Assembly: GCA_019459455.1 (NCBI GenBank)
Contig: JAIBEX010000021.1
Location: forward strand, 62,001 to 126,000
DNA from: Weeksellaceae bacterium
Lineage (GTDB): Bacteria; Bacteroidota; Bacteroidia; Flavobacteriales; Weeksellaceae
Reading direction: 5' to 3'
DNA: 64,000 nucleotides
The position numbers and the translations under genes were made by a program. Below, piece after piece: positions 34,368 to 42,879 of the stretch (positions are counted from its first letter, which is position 1; each line of letters begins with the position of its first letter). The notes below the pieces were generated by a model. The model was given only the letters and a program-made list of their open reading frames with translations, searched no databases and had not been told where the DNA came from.

Positions 34368-34509
34368 AATTTATAATTTTAATGTTAATAATTGATTTTT
34401 TTAAATGTGCAGGATGCAGACAGTCTTTGTCTTTCTTCAGTGCTGAGATGTCCCTTTCATCTGGTGCAGCTGTTACCGACTTTGTTGATGATAAATTTAT
34501 TTTCATATG

Positions 34510-34941
34510 TTATGATTTTGCATGTGTTTTCAAATCATTAAGTAGCTCTTGTGAAAACGCCCTTTCAAACAAATGTTTGTTGTGGGGTACCTTGAGTTTT
34601 TTTGAAAAAAAAATCAAACTTTCAAAAGTTACAATATCGATGTCTATGACACGATCTGTGTAGTGACCAACAACGGCTGAATCATTTATCCGTCCCATAT
34701 CCACTTCAATACGTTTCACGTTATTCAGTAACTTTGTGGGCGAAAAATGTGTATTTATCAACACTGCAATATTACAAAAAATATTTGTACTAGCAAATTC
34801 CACTGCCTCAGTTGCAATAAATTTGCTTTTTATTAAAATCCTGCAGTCACTTTGCTGTAGCAACTCTAATGCCATTTTAACATTTTTTTTGGAATCTCCC
34901 AAATTACTTCCAAGTAACAAAACAGCCTCATGTTGCGACAT
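34510..34941 (-). CDS. folK: 2-amino-4-hydroxy-6-hydroxymethyldihydropteridine diphosphokinase FolK
   Basis: FolK (HPPK) transfers pyrophosphate from ATP to hydroxymethyl-dihydropterin in folate synthesis. The 143-residue protein has VLLLGSNLGDSKKNV near the start, TDRVIDIDIVTFES near residue 95 with the two Asp that bind Mg, and the distal KVPHNKHLFERAF. Its ATG is 22 bases from the divergent sppA start, and its likely -7 box lies inside sppA. The other folate gene, folB, is about 22 kb away. Confidence 0.92.
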   Translation of the reverse strand: MSQHEAVLLLGSNLGDSKKNVKMALELLQQSDCRILIKSKFIATEAVEFASTNIFCNIAVLINTHFSPTKLLNNVKRIEVDMGRINDSAVVGHYTDRVIDIDIVTFESLIFFSKKLKVPHNKHLFERAFSQELLNDLKTHAKS

Positions 34942-34963
34942 ATCGTAAAATTCAATTATTTAT

Positions 34964-36724
34964 ATGAAAAGTTTTTTCAGAAATGTACTGGCAAATATAG
35001 TGGCAATATTGCTTATTGGGGGAGTATTCTTCGTTTTATTTATGGTTATGATGCTGATGACTGCCGCGGCTGGGGATCAAAAAACAGACGTGAAAAAGAA
35101 TTCGGTTCTGACCCTGGATTTCAAAACCCACATTATCGACAGTCCAAGTGAGGACCAGAAAGGTATTTTTGCCTTTCAGGAGAAATCAAAAAATGTAATG
35201 GTTTATGATGCACTGGAGGCCATCAGGAAAGCCAAGACCGACGACAAAATTAAAGGTATCAGTATCGAGACCGACTTTATTAACGCGGGCATGACCCATC
35301 TCGACAACCTCCGCGCCGCGTTGGAAGACTTCAAGAAATCTGGCAAGTTTGTTTTAGCTTATGGAAATACAGTGTCTCAACCTGCCTATTATCTGGGGTC
35401 CGTTGCAGACCAGTATTATCTTAATCCTTCCGGAGGCATTGAGCTTAAGGGGATGGCCACGGAAGTGATGTATATGAAAAGCTTTGCCGATAAATACGGT
35501 ATAGGCCTGGAGATTATACGTCACGGAAAGTATAAGGCCGCCGTTGAACCCTATATGCGCGATGATATGTCGCCCGAGAACAGGGAGCAGCTTTCCACCC
35601 TCCTGAATGACATCTGGAATGTAACCTCAGCTAAAATAGCCGTTTCCCGGAAAATGAATGCGGGCCAGCTAAAGACTGTAGTGGACAGTCTGTACGGAGT
35701 TATTCCTGAGTTAAGTGTACAACATAGGCTTGCAGATAAACTGCTTCAGAAAACAGAATATGATAATCTGATAAAAACGAGGCTGAAGGTGGACGCAGAT
35801 GATGATTTAAACAAAATATCATTTTCCAAGTATATCAGTTCCTATAAGGAGGATGATGATAAATACAAAGACAGTCAGGTTGCTGTACTTTACGCATCGG
35901 GAGCCATTTATAACGGAGAAGGCTATAGTGATGTATATGCAAAGAATTTTGTAAAGGAAATAAAGAAACTTGCCGAAGATAAAAAAGTAAAAGCGGTCGT
36001 TTTCCGTATTAATTCCCCGGGAGGAAGTGCAAACGCATCCGACGAGATTCTCTTCGAACTTCAACAGCTTAAAAAGAAAAAGCCGCTCATTGTTTCATTT
36101 GGAGATTATGCCGCTTCCGGAGGTTATTATATCGCCATGGCTGCCGACAAGATATATTCTGAAAAAAATACGATCACCGGATCTATAGGTGTTTTTGGAA
36201 TGATTCCCTACCTGAAGGAAATGGCGAACAAAAACGGGATCCATTCTTACGGGGTGAGTACAAATGCCAATTCCAATAACTTTTCAATGATTAATGGGGT
36301 TTCTCCAGGTACGGTGAATATTCTTACGAAAAGCGTGGAGGGTACTTACAAAAGATTTGTTCACTTCGTGACCCAAAACCGGAAGAAATCCTTTGCTCAG
36401 ATCGATGAGATAGGCGGCGGTCGGGTATGGTCCGGAACCCGGGCAAAGCAGATCGGTCTTGTAGATGAGTTAGGGACGCTTAATGATGCAGTCGCCTTTG
36501 CAGTGGGTAAAGCCAAACTCAAAAACTATAAGGTTTCGGAATATCCTAAAAAGCGCTCTCAGTTCGAGCAGTTTTTTGAAGACCTGGAAGAAGATGAGAT
36601 TTCTGCAAGGTTCATTCGGAATAAGATCGGCAAGGAAAATTACAAGATCTTTGAACAGATCACCAACCCTAAATTTGAGGCGGGTGTCATGATGGGCATG
36701 CCTTACACGATAAAAATTCAATAA
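34964..36724 (+). CDS. sppA: signal peptide peptidase SppA, 67K type
   Basis: SppA degrades cleaved signal peptides in the inner membrane. The 586-residue long-form protein has an N-terminal membrane segment (about 12-36) and two peptidase-S49 repeats. The general base lysine is Lys191 in RHGKYKAAVEPY in the first repeat. The nucleophile is Ser385 in GDYAASGGYYIAMAAD in the second, with INSPGGSANASDEI preceding it. Both dyad residues are present, so the enzyme should be active. It is followed by a 15-bp perfect terminator. Confidence 0.95.
   Translation: MKSFFRNVLANIVAILLIGGVFFVLFMVMMLMTAAAGDQKTDVKKNSVLTLDFKTHIIDSPSEDQKGIFAFQEKSKNVMVYDALEAIRKAKTDDKIKGISIETDFINAGMTHLDNLRAALEDFKKSGKFVLAYGNTVSQPAYYLGSVADQYYLNPSGGIELKGMATEVMYMKSFADKYGIGLEIIRHGKYKAAVEPYMRDDMSPENREQLSTLLNDIWNVTSAKIAVSRKMNAGQLKTVVDSLYGVIPELSVQHRLADKLLQKTEYDNLIKTRLKVDADDDLNKISFSKYISSYKEDDDKYKDSQVAVLYASGAIYNGEGYSDVYAKNFVKEIKKLAEDKKVKAVVFRINSPGGSANASDEILFELQQLKKKKPLIVSFGDYAASGGYYIAMAADKIYSEKNTITGSIGVFGMIPYLKEMANKNGIHSYGVSTNANSNNFSMINGVSPGTVNILTKSVEGTYKRFVHFVTQNRKKSFAQIDEIGGGRVWSGTRAKQIGLVDELGTLNDAVAFAVGKAKLKNYKVSEYPKKRSQFEQFFEDLEEDEISARFIRNKIGKENYKIFEQITNPKFEAGVMMGMPYTIKIQ
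34992..34999 (-). promoter_or_regulatory. candidate -7 element of folK inside sppA codons 10-12
   Basis: TATATTTG on the minus strand matches TAnnTTTG and lies 50 bases upstream of the folK ATG. It is coded in sppA as Ala-Asn-Ile (GCAAATATAG), the same decamer that encodes the tsaD -7 box inside tamB. Confidence 0.4.
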
Positions 36725-36743
36725 TTGAATCTGGTTTAAACTA

Positions 36744-36777
36744 AAATTCCCTCTCCGATGCTTCGGAGAGGGAATTT
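36744..36777. terminator. bidirectional rho-independent terminator (sppA / GlsB-type gene)
   Basis: AAATTCCCTCTCCGA (36744-36758) pairs perfectly over 15 bp with TCGGAGAGGGAATTT (36763-36777) around TGCT. AT-rich flanks on both sides suit it to end both the plus-strand sppA and the minus-strand gene at 36795. Confidence 0.9.
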
Positions 36778-36794
36778 AATTTTGTTTAGTGCGG

Positions 36795-37049
36795 TTATCC
36801 GCGTCTTGTTGCCATACCGTAGATCCAGAGGACAAGTAATGCTCCAACTACAGCAAGAATGATACTTCTGAAATCGAAATCATCTACTGTTCCCCATCCT
36901 AGCATACTTCCAATCCAACCTCCAACGAAGGCTCCTACAATACCTAGAATAATAGTCAAAAGCCAACCCATTCCCTGGTTTCCTGGCATAATGAATTTAG
37001 CGATTGCACCTGCAATAAGACCAAAAATGATCCAAGTTAAAATACCCAT
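36795..37049 (-). CDS. GlsB/YeaQ/YmgE family stress-response membrane protein
   Basis: This 84-residue integral membrane protein of the transglycosylase-associated family has three hydrophobic segments: ILTWIIFGLIAGAIAKFIMP (about 3-22), WLLTIILGIVGAFVGGWIGS (29-48) and IILAVVGALLVLWIYGMA (62-79). It also has the conserved GNQGMGWL loop. Members are induced by stress in other bacteria, but their molecular function is unknown. It is convergent with sppA and stands alone. Confidence 0.93.
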   Translation of the reverse strand: MGILTWIIFGLIAGAIAKFIMPGNQGMGWLLTIILGIVGAFVGGWIGSMLGWGTVDDFDFRSIILAVVGALLVLWIYGMATRRG

Positions 37050-37174
37050 AGTTTTAAAAATTTAATGTTAATAATATTTATTGATTTACTTTTGATAAGC
37101 TAAAGTTAGACCTTTTTCAGATACTGGTAGTAAATAGTTGAAATATTGTAAAAAAACTAAAAAATTTTAAAAAA

Positions 37175-38128
37175 CTACTTCCTTCTGAAGAAGGAGTCCA
37201 CGAACTCCTCTCCATTGAAGAGTTGGAGGTCATGCATTTTTTCGCCGACCCCAATATATTTTACCGGTATCTGAAACTGATCAGAAATTCCGATGACTAC
37301 GCCTCCTTTTGCAGTTCCGTCCAGCTTCGTCACTGCCAAGGCACTTACTTCCGTTGCTGCTGTGAACTGTTTCGCCTGTTCAAAGGCATTTTGTCCTGTA
37401 GACCCGTCTAAAACCAAAAGGATTTCGTGAGGGGCATCCGGAATTACTTTCTGCATCACCCTTTTGATCTTGGTAAGTTCATTCATAAGGTTGACCTTGT
37501 TGTGAAGACGTCCTGCGGTATCTATAATTGCAACATCGGCACCTTGTGCCAGCGCACTCTGCACGGTGTCGAAAGCGACCGAAGCAGGATCGGAGCCCAT
37601 GCTTTGCTTTACGACGGGCACTCCCACACGTTCACTCCAGATTACCAATTGGTCCACTGCGGCGGCACGGAAGGTGTCGGCAGCGCCCAGGACTACTTTC
37701 TTTCCTTCGGATTTGAACTGATGCGCAAGTTTTCCGATGGTAGTTGTTTTCCCGACCCCATTAACGCCCACCACCATGATGATATAGGGTTTTTTGGAGC
37801 TGTCGATAGTTTGGGTCCCGGCATGTGGATTTTCCAGTAGGAGACCTGTGATTTCTTCGCGAAGGATTTTATCAAGTGCTTCAGTTCCGACATATTTGTC
37901 GCGGGCGACACGGGCTTCAATCCTTTCTATGATTTTAATGGTGGTAGCGGCACCTACATCGGAACCGATAAGGATCTCTTCCAGGTCATCCAGTACCTCC
38001 TCATCAACCTTGCTTTTTCCGACTACAGCTTTTGAAATTTTTTCAAAGAAACCTTGGTTCGATTTTTCCAGGCCATGGTCAAGTGTTTCCTTTTCCTCCT
38101 TGTTGAATATTTTTTTAAACCAACTCAT
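37175..38128 (-). CDS. ftsY: signal recognition particle receptor FtsY
   Basis: FtsY is the membrane receptor for SRP-bound ribosomes. The 317-residue protein has a short acidic/charged N-terminus, the helical N domain (about 15-95), and the G domain with VVGVNGVGKTTTIGKLAHQF (G1), GAADTFRAAAVDQL (I box), IDTAGRLHNKVNLMNEL (G3) and AVTKLDGTAKGGVVIG (G4-G5). It is the short FtsY form lacking a long acidic A domain, as usual in this phylum. It has a leader of about 110 bases with its -7 box placed within the upstream terminator region. Confidence 0.95.
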   Translation of the reverse strand: MSWFKKIFNKEEKETLDHGLEKSNQGFFEKISKAVVGKSKVDEEVLDDLEEILIGSDVGAATTIKIIERIEARVARDKYVGTEALDKILREEITGLLLENPHAGTQTIDSSKKPYIIMVVGVNGVGKTTTIGKLAHQFKSEGKKVVLGAADTFRAAAVDQLVIWSERVGVPVVKQSMGSDPASVAFDTVQSALAQGADVAIIDTAGRLHNKVNLMNELTKIKRVMQKVIPDAPHEILLVLDGSTGQNAFEQAKQFTAATEVSALAVTKLDGTAKGGVVIGISDQFQIPVKYIGVGEKMHDLQLFNGEEFVDSFFRRK

Positions 38129-38241
38129 ATTTTTAGATATCAGATTACAGACACCGGATGTCTGATTTGTTATTTACATTGCAGCGGCTCCTTCACCAAT
38201 CGTGTTTTTTCCAGAAGGAATCCCCTTAAAGGCTATAGGTA

Positions 38242-38249
38242 CAAAGATA
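38242..38249 (-). promoter_or_regulatory. candidate -7 element of ftsY
   Basis: TATCTTTG on the minus strand matches TAnnTTTG. It lies at the tail of the ribosomal-gene terminator and gives a leader of roughly 105 bases. The leader contains a small CAGACA/TGTCTG hairpin at 38149-38165. Confidence 0.4.
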
Positions 38250-38281
38250 AATAAAAAACTACCCAAAAAATTTGAGTAGTT
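38245..38281 (-). terminator. rho-independent terminator of the rpmB-rpmG-DUF4295 transcript
   Basis: AACTAC (38257-38262) pairs with GTAGTT (38276-38281), and after one mismatch CAAA pairs with TTTG. The minus strand continues TTTTTTATTT. It lies 25 bases past the DUF4295 stop. Confidence 0.75.
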
Positions 38282-38305
38282 CAATATCAATACGTGCTGA
38301 TGGAA

Positions 38306-38458
38306 TTATTTCTTTAGGAAAGCATCTACATCATCAGCGTTCATTACTTTTTCTTCGAAAATGTATGCTCCTGTTTTAGGAGATCTGCTCATTTTCACCA
38401 CTTTAGCCATCTTTTTGGAGGTGGCGTCTTTCAGGGTTGCTACAACTTTCTTTGCCAT
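38306..38458 (-). CDS. DUF4295 family protein (small, ribosomal-gene associated)
   Basis: This 50-residue basic protein reads MAKKVVATLKDATSKKMAKV, then VKMSRSPKTGAYIFEEKVMN and ADDVDAFLKK. Family DUF4295 is found in Bacteroidota directly after the L28 and L33 genes, as here: it starts 21 bases after rpmG, and the terminator at 38245 ends the three genes. Its small size, charge and position suggest a ribosome-associated or ribosomal protein, which is inference. Confidence 0.92.
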   Translation of the reverse strand: MAKKVVATLKDATSKKMAKVVKMSRSPKTGAYIFEEKVMNADDVDAFLKK

Positions 38459-38479
38459 TGTAAAATATCTTTATAGAGA

Positions 38480-38662
38480 TTACTTAATTTCTTTGTGAAC
38501 AGTATATTTCTTAAGGACAGGATTGTATTTTTTTAGCTCCAGTCTTTCAGTAGTGTTCTTTTTATTCTTGGTAGTGATGTATCTGCTCATTCCGGCTACA
38601 CCAGTTTCCTTATGCTCCGTGCATTCCAGGATTACCTGAACTCTGTTACCTTTTTTTGCCAT
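38480..38662 (-). CDS. rpmG: 50S ribosomal protein L33
   Basis: This is the 60-residue L33 of the large ribosomal subunit, near the E site. It starts [20 protein letters not shown] and has the typical [20 protein letters not shown] and [14 protein letters not shown] ending. Only one cysteine is present (Cys14), so it is not the four-cysteine zinc-binding form. It lies 9 bases after rpmB and 21 before DUF4295 in one transcript. Confidence 0.97.
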   Translation of the reverse strand: MAKKGNRVQVILECTEHKETGVAGMSRYITTKNKKNTTERLELKKYNPVLKKYTVHKEIK

Positions 38663-38671
38663 GATTGCTAA

Positions 38672-38908
38672 TTATTTAATAAATCCGTTTCTTTTTCCTC
38701 TTTGAACTGCTTCTTCGATACCAACCTTGTTGATAACTCTCAATCCGTGAGCAGAAACTTTCAGTGTGATGCTTTCTTCTGTCTCCGGAATGTAAAATTT
38801 CTTCTCCAATAAGTTAATTTCAAAACGACGTTTCGTTTTGTTATTAGCGTGGGAAACGTTGTTACCAACCATTGCACGCTTTCCTGTTATTTGGCAAATT
38901 CTTGACAT
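38672..38908 (-). CDS. rpmB: 50S ribosomal protein L28
   Basis: This is the 78-residue L28, with MSRICQITGKRAMVGNNVSH and NKTKRRFEINLLEKKFY. It ends with VSAHGLRVINKVGIEEAV as usual. It is the first gene of the rpmB-rpmG-DUF4295 transcript and has a full consensus promoter 40 bases upstream. Confidence 0.97.
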   Translation of the reverse strand: MSRICQITGKRAMVGNNVSHANNKTKRRFEINLLEKKFYIPETEESITLKVSAHGLRVINKVGIEEAVQRGKRNGFIK

Positions 38909-38947
38909 ATCTCGATGTTCTTTTTACGACTTGATTATTTGAGTGTG

Positions 38948-38979
38948 CAAAACTATGAAGAAAATATTACTTAGACAAA
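38948..38979 (-). promoter_or_regulatory. promoter of the rpmB-rpmG-DUF4295 transcript
   Basis: On the minus strand TTTG (plus 38976-38979), a 20-base spacer and TAGTTTTG (plus 38948-38955) match both Bacteroidetes boxes exactly. The rpmB ATG is 39 bases downstream of the -7 box. Confidence 0.75.
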
Positions 38980-39006
38980 TATTTACAAATTAAATATCTG
39001 TATTTT

Positions 39007-40653
39007 TTACTTTTTAGCTTTTGAAGCGTCTCTTGTTCGCTGTAACTTCTTTAGCAGGGTATAAAATATCAGGAATCCTAATGCAAATATACTGATTCTC
39101 GACAGCAGGTCGCCGGTACGCGTATAAAAAGTCTGCCCTTCATAAAGGTTTATTTTGGCAAAAAGAGTAGTCCTGTCACCATAAAAAGTATCGGCTTCAA
39201 TATCTCCTTTCGCATTGATGTGCGCGGAAATACCGCTGTTGGCAGCACGCGCAATTTCCCTCCTGGTCTCTATGGCCCGCAGTCTTGCATAAGCCAGAAG
39301 CTGTTTGTGTCCCTGCGTAACACCCCACCAGCTGTCATTGGTCATAATAGCAAGGAAGTTCGCTCCGGCTTTCACATATTCGGTGGTAAACTCACCATAA
39401 ATACTTTCATAACAGACAATTGGGGCCAGTTTACCGTTGTTGTACGGGTTGGAGAACACCTTACGTTTTTCATCTGTCCCGAGGGAAGCCACCGTTCCGC
39501 CAAGGTTAAGCATAGCATCACCCAGAACAGGCTTAAGTACTCCGATATACGGAAATATTTCAACACCGGGAACCAGTTTGCCTTTGTGATATACCTGTGC
39601 CGTTTGATTTGGAGCAACCTGGATAGCGCTGTTGTAGCTCTCCACCCATACACCCTGTCCGCTCTTATAGGCATTGGTTGGAGCGTCATTTTCATTCATA
39701 AAAAGGCGGTGCGATGAAATGCCGGTCGCGAAGACGGAGCCGGTTTTTTTGGCAGTAAAATCTTTAATGGTATTCAGAAGGGAGTTTTGCTCAAACCCGG
39801 TTTCCGAAATGGAACCATATCCAGGAATTGAGGTTTCAGGACCTATATAATAATCAATTTGTCCTTTCGAATTTTTTTCAGCCAGATCCAGCAATTCATT
39901 CAGGATCTGAACACTGTCTTTAGCATATTTTTCGGTGTAAGGATCCAGTTCGGGCTGCAGCAGCAGAACACTTACCTGTCCGGATGGTTTTTCATCGAAT
40001 GAATGATATTTAATCAGGGAAATACCCATGGGAACAAATATACCAGCTGCTAAGATTGCCGAGTTCCTGATCAGTGTTTTCCGTTTCCTGCCTGCCTCCC
40101 AGATTCGAAGTGCATAGAAAGCGTATACGTTCACCAGAAGGATCCAGAAACTGCCGCCAGTTGCACCAAAGGTATCGTACCACTGTATGAGTTGAGGATA
40201 ATCCGCAAAAGCATTTCCGAGGTTCAGCCAGGGCCATGTTAATTCCCATTCCAGGTGGAATTTTTCAAAGGCCATCCAGACCGCAACAAAGAAAACAAGC
40301 CCCCAATAAGTACCCTGTATTCTCTTATACCAATGGTACAGGGTGAAAACTGAAGCATAAAGCAGCGAATTTGTTATAACCGGAATGACTACTGCGGCAA
40401 TGGAGTGCGTGCCGTCGGGGTTTTTGGAGCCATACAGCCATCCGGTCGTTACTATATTCCAAATGATGAAGGTAAGGTATGACAGGCCAAAGACCGTCCA
40501 GCCTTTGCGTTTGATCTCTGAGAATTTAGAGATATTGTGCTCAGCCATCAGCAGCGGAACCAGAGCGAAAAAGAGGAAGAAAGGCAGCCCGTATGTGGGC
40601 CAAGAAATGCTTAAGAGGAGCGCCGAAATTAGGGATAAGACAAAATACTTCAT
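39007..40653 (-). CDS. lnt: apolipoprotein N-acyltransferase
   Basis: Lnt adds the third acyl chain to the N-terminal cysteine of lipoproteins. The 548-residue inner-membrane protein has several N-terminal hydrophobic segments (about 1-215) and a periplasmic nitrilase domain. Its triad is Glu273 (YYIGPETSIPGYG), Lys357 (VYHKGKLVPGVEIFPYIG) and Cys414 (APIVCYESIYGEF), and the last membrane segment is near residue 520. The usual FGE after LVP is GVE here. The start MKYFVLSLI at 40653 is chosen over a Met six codons upstream. Confidence 0.92.
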   Translation of the reverse strand: MKYFVLSLISALLLSISWPTYGLPFFLFFALVPLLMAEHNISKFSEIKRKGWTVFGLSYLTFIIWNIVTTGWLYGSKNPDGTHSIAAVVIPVITNSLLYASVFTLYHWYKRIQGTYWGLVFFVAVWMAFEKFHLEWELTWPWLNLGNAFADYPQLIQWYDTFGATGGSFWILLVNVYAFYALRIWEAGRKRKTLIRNSAILAAGIFVPMGISLIKYHSFDEKPSGQVSVLLLQPELDPYTEKYAKDSVQILNELLDLAEKNSKGQIDYYIGPETSIPGYGSISETGFEQNSLLNTIKDFTAKKTGSVFATGISSHRLFMNENDAPTNAYKSGQGVWVESYNSAIQVAPNQTAQVYHKGKLVPGVEIFPYIGVLKPVLGDAMLNLGGTVASLGTDEKRKVFSNPYNNGKLAPIVCYESIYGEFTTEYVKAGANFLAIMTNDSWWGVTQGHKQLLAYARLRAIETRREIARAANSGISAHINAKGDIEADTFYGDRTTLFAKINLYEGQTFYTRTGDLLSRISIFALGFLIFYTLLKKLQRTRDASKAKK

Positions 40654-40696
40654 AGTTGTAGCAACTTTCATTAACCTGAATTTATTTCAGAAGGGT

Positions 40697-40704
40697 CAAA
40701 TTTA
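40697..40704 (-). promoter_or_regulatory. candidate -7 element of lnt
   Basis: TAAATTTG on the minus strand matches TAnnTTTG, 43 bases upstream of the lnt ATG. No exact TTTG at -33. Confidence 0.4.
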
Positions 40705-40767
40705 ACATTTAAAAACGGAATCATAAACTTAGGACAGTTTGCCGCCAAGCCATTCTAATAAAAGCGC

Positions 40768-40775
40768 TATCTTTG
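40768..40775 (+). promoter_or_regulatory. candidate -7 element of the zinc-ribbon gene
   Basis: TATCTTTG matches TAnnTTTG and ends 14 bases before the ATG at 40790. A TTTG at 40738-40741 is 26 bases away, slightly beyond the usual spacing. It argues against the longer frame from 40739. Confidence 0.45.
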
Positions 40776-40789
40776 TGCTGCTAAAAATT

Positions 40790-41128
40790 ATGGAAATGAA
40801 CGACACCATTATCTGTCCAAAATGTAAATCAGAATTTACCTACGCACAGGACAATCTGCAGGTTTGTTCCCAGTGTTTTCATGAATGGGATCCTGCGGAC
40901 GCGCAGAACGAGAACGTGATCCTGGACAGCAACGGTAACGAACTACACAATGGCGACAGCGTCGTGGTCATTAAGGATTTACCTGTGAAAGGTGCCCCAA
41001 AACCGGTTAAGGCAGGCACGAAAGTAAAAAATATAAGGCTTAGGCCGGATTCAGATCACAATATCGACTGTAAGATCGATGGATTTGGCTCGATGACGCT
41101 AAAATCGGAGTTTGTAAAGAAAGCATAA
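40790..41128 (+). CDS. PhnA/YjdM zinc-ribbon domain protein
   Basis: This 112-residue cytoplasmic protein has an N-terminal zinc ribbon ([13 protein letters not shown] and [13 protein letters not shown], four cysteines) and the PhnA C-terminal domain ([20 protein letters not shown], then [20 protein letters not shown] and [16 protein letters not shown]). Though named for alkylphosphonate use, members are widespread without phosphonate genes and their role is unclear. No phosphonate gene is nearby. The start at 40790 is chosen because the -7 box lies at 40768. Confidence 0.92.
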   Translation: MEMNDTIICPKCKSEFTYAQDNLQVCSQCFHEWDPADAQNENVILDSNGNELHNGDSVVVIKDLPVKGAPKPVKAGTKVKNIRLRPDSDHNIDCKIDGFGSMTLKSEFVKKA

Positions 41129-41325
41129 GGGAACAAAAAAAGGAAAGATTTGGACAGTGTTCTAAATCTAAGACTTTGATTGCATAAATGCTAATTTCAG
41201 TCTAAAGGCAGAAAGAGAATTAACCAAAAATTTCCTTGTCGTGAGAAAACTTATGTGTTTTACATTTCAAATTTCCTGCCAATCTCATCGCGAGTTATCA
41301 ACAAACTAACATCAACATATTTAAC

Positions 41326-41880
41326 ATGTTCAGAACCTTCAGTACGGTAAAACAGCAGAAATTCACTATTGGCAAGGTATTGCTTTTTCTCATGATTGCG
41401 GATGTTATCGTGATTGTGGGTCTGCTTGCTCTGGCCATGTTTCCGCAATTCTACCGTAAAAAAGATTTTCTTCTGGAAAGTACTTTTACGCTCAATATGG
41501 TTTTGGTTGGGATATTCCTCCTGGCAGCACTCAATTATGTTATTTTCAATGCCAAAAGTAAGTCCAGACCCAACGGTAAAATTGAACTGCTCGAAAATGA
41601 AGTCGTGTTTGAAGACCGGACCATTCCTCTCAGCCAAATTGAAAAGATCAGGATTATCGGTAACGACGTTAAAGGAGACTTCCGGGGCTTTATTTCAAAG
41701 GGCATCCGAAATCAGCTAATCGTGACCCTGAAAGATGGCACCGCACTACAGGCGCTTTTTGAGCAGACAAAAGAAAACAGCGTACTCGGCAAAAAAGATA
41801 TTCTGGCCATCTATCATCAGCAGGGTAAGCTTTCCGATTCAAATTTTCAGAACATCCTCCGGAACACCAATTATTACTAA
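41326..41880 (+). CDS. two-helix membrane protein with PH-like cytoplasmic domain, unknown function
   Basis: The 184-residue product has two hydrophobic segments, about 17-40 (VLLFLMIADVIVIVGLLALAM) and 56-75 (LNMVLVGIFLLAALNYVIFN). A C-terminal beta-rich domain follows (about 84-150, KIELLENEVVFEDRTIPLSQ and LIVTLKDGTALQALF), with the strand pattern of bacterial PH-like domains. No enzyme motif is seen. The 197-base gap upstream holds no clear promoter or gene. It is convergent with the frameshifted gene 4 bases away. Confidence 0.65.
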   Translation: MFRTFSTVKQQKFTIGKVLLFLMIADVIVIVGLLALAMFPQFYRKKDFLLESTFTLNMVLVGIFLLAALNYVIFNAKSKSRPNGKIELLENEVVFEDRTIPLSQIEKIRIIGNDVKGDFRGFISKGIRNQLIVTLKDGTALQALFEQTKENSVLGKKDILAIYHQQGKLSDSNFQNILRNTNYY

Positions 41881-41884
41881 ACTG

Positions 41885-42879
41885 CTATAACGCCATTACC
41901 GCATTCCTGCAGATTTCATAGGATTTCTTCCGTGCATCGTGATCATAAATATGAGAGGTGAACATCATTTCATCCACCTGATATCCTTTCTGAAAGTCAC
42001 TGATCTGTTTCTTAACGGTCGCTTCACTGCCGATAAAGCTGTACCGCAGTTTCTGTAGCACGCCTGCTTTTTCCATAGGATTCCAAAGTTTGTCCATGTC
42101 TTCCACAGGCGGCGAATAAGGCTTCCGATCATTTCGGATGATGTTGATGAAGGCCTGATAAAGCGTGGTGGCTAATTTATTCGCCTCGCTGTCAGTCTCC
42201 GCTGCTATTCCGTTTACGCACGAAATGATATACGGTTTAGGGAATTCCGAACTCGGTTTATAGTTTTCGCGGTAAATATCAAACGCAAATCCCATCATTT
42301 CCGGTGCGAAATGCGCCGCAAAGGCATAAGGCAACCCATATTCCGCCGCCAACCAGGCACTGTCGGTACTTGAACCCAGTATATAAATCGGGATGTCGCA
42401 TCCTTCACCGGGGATCGCCCTTACCAGGCTTTCGGAATTTTCAACAGAAAAATAGCGCTGCAATTCCCGGATTTGCCTGGGAAACTGTTCATTGATGATC
42501 AACGGATTTCTACCGAGGGCTTTGGCCGTTAAGCCGTCCGTGCCGGGCGCCCGTCCAACTCCCAAATCGATGCGTCCGGGGAAAAGGCTTTCCAGGGTTC
42601 CGAACTGTTCCGCAATGACCAGCGAACTGTGGTTAGGCAGCATAATTCCTCCCGAACCCACCCGTATCTTCTGAGTTCCGTTGGCAATAAAACCAATGAG
42701 GACAGAGGTCGCAGAACTGGCAATACTCGCCATATTGTGATGTTCTGCCAGCCAAAAACGCTTGTAATCGAGTTTCTCTGTAAACCGCGCCAGTCCAGAC
42801 TGTCGTTGAAGGTGTCGTGTATGGTCTTGTCCTGCTTAACGGGAGCTAAATCGAGAACGGATATATCAAATTTTTTCAT
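41885..42879 (-). pseudogene. LLM class flavin-dependent oxidoreductase, frameshifted
   Basis: The N-terminal part reads [20 protein letters not shown] and HDTFNDSL in one frame, then switches to [20 protein letters not shown] and [20 protein letters not shown] in another. One base appears to be missing at about 42793-42796 (after the codons for Ser-Leu). With it restored the product would be about 331 residues and full length for this luciferase-like family ([40 protein letters not shown]). It is either a recent pseudogene, a sequencing error, or rarely a programmed shift. The start overlaps the helicase stop by 14 bases. Confidence 0.85.

Noticed and set aside
34282-34506. 74-codon minus-strand frame after folK running into ompA
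   Set aside because: It overlaps the ompA signal peptide in another frame, has no recognised family and no promoter of its own. Kept only as a note in the ompA leader finding.
38149-38165. Hairpin CAGACA/TGTCTG in the ftsY leader as a riboswitch
   Set aside because: Only 6 bp with no conserved riboswitch core visible.
40790-41128. Phosphonate degradation gene
   Set aside because: The PhnA name is historical. No C-P lyase or phosphonate transport genes are in the window.
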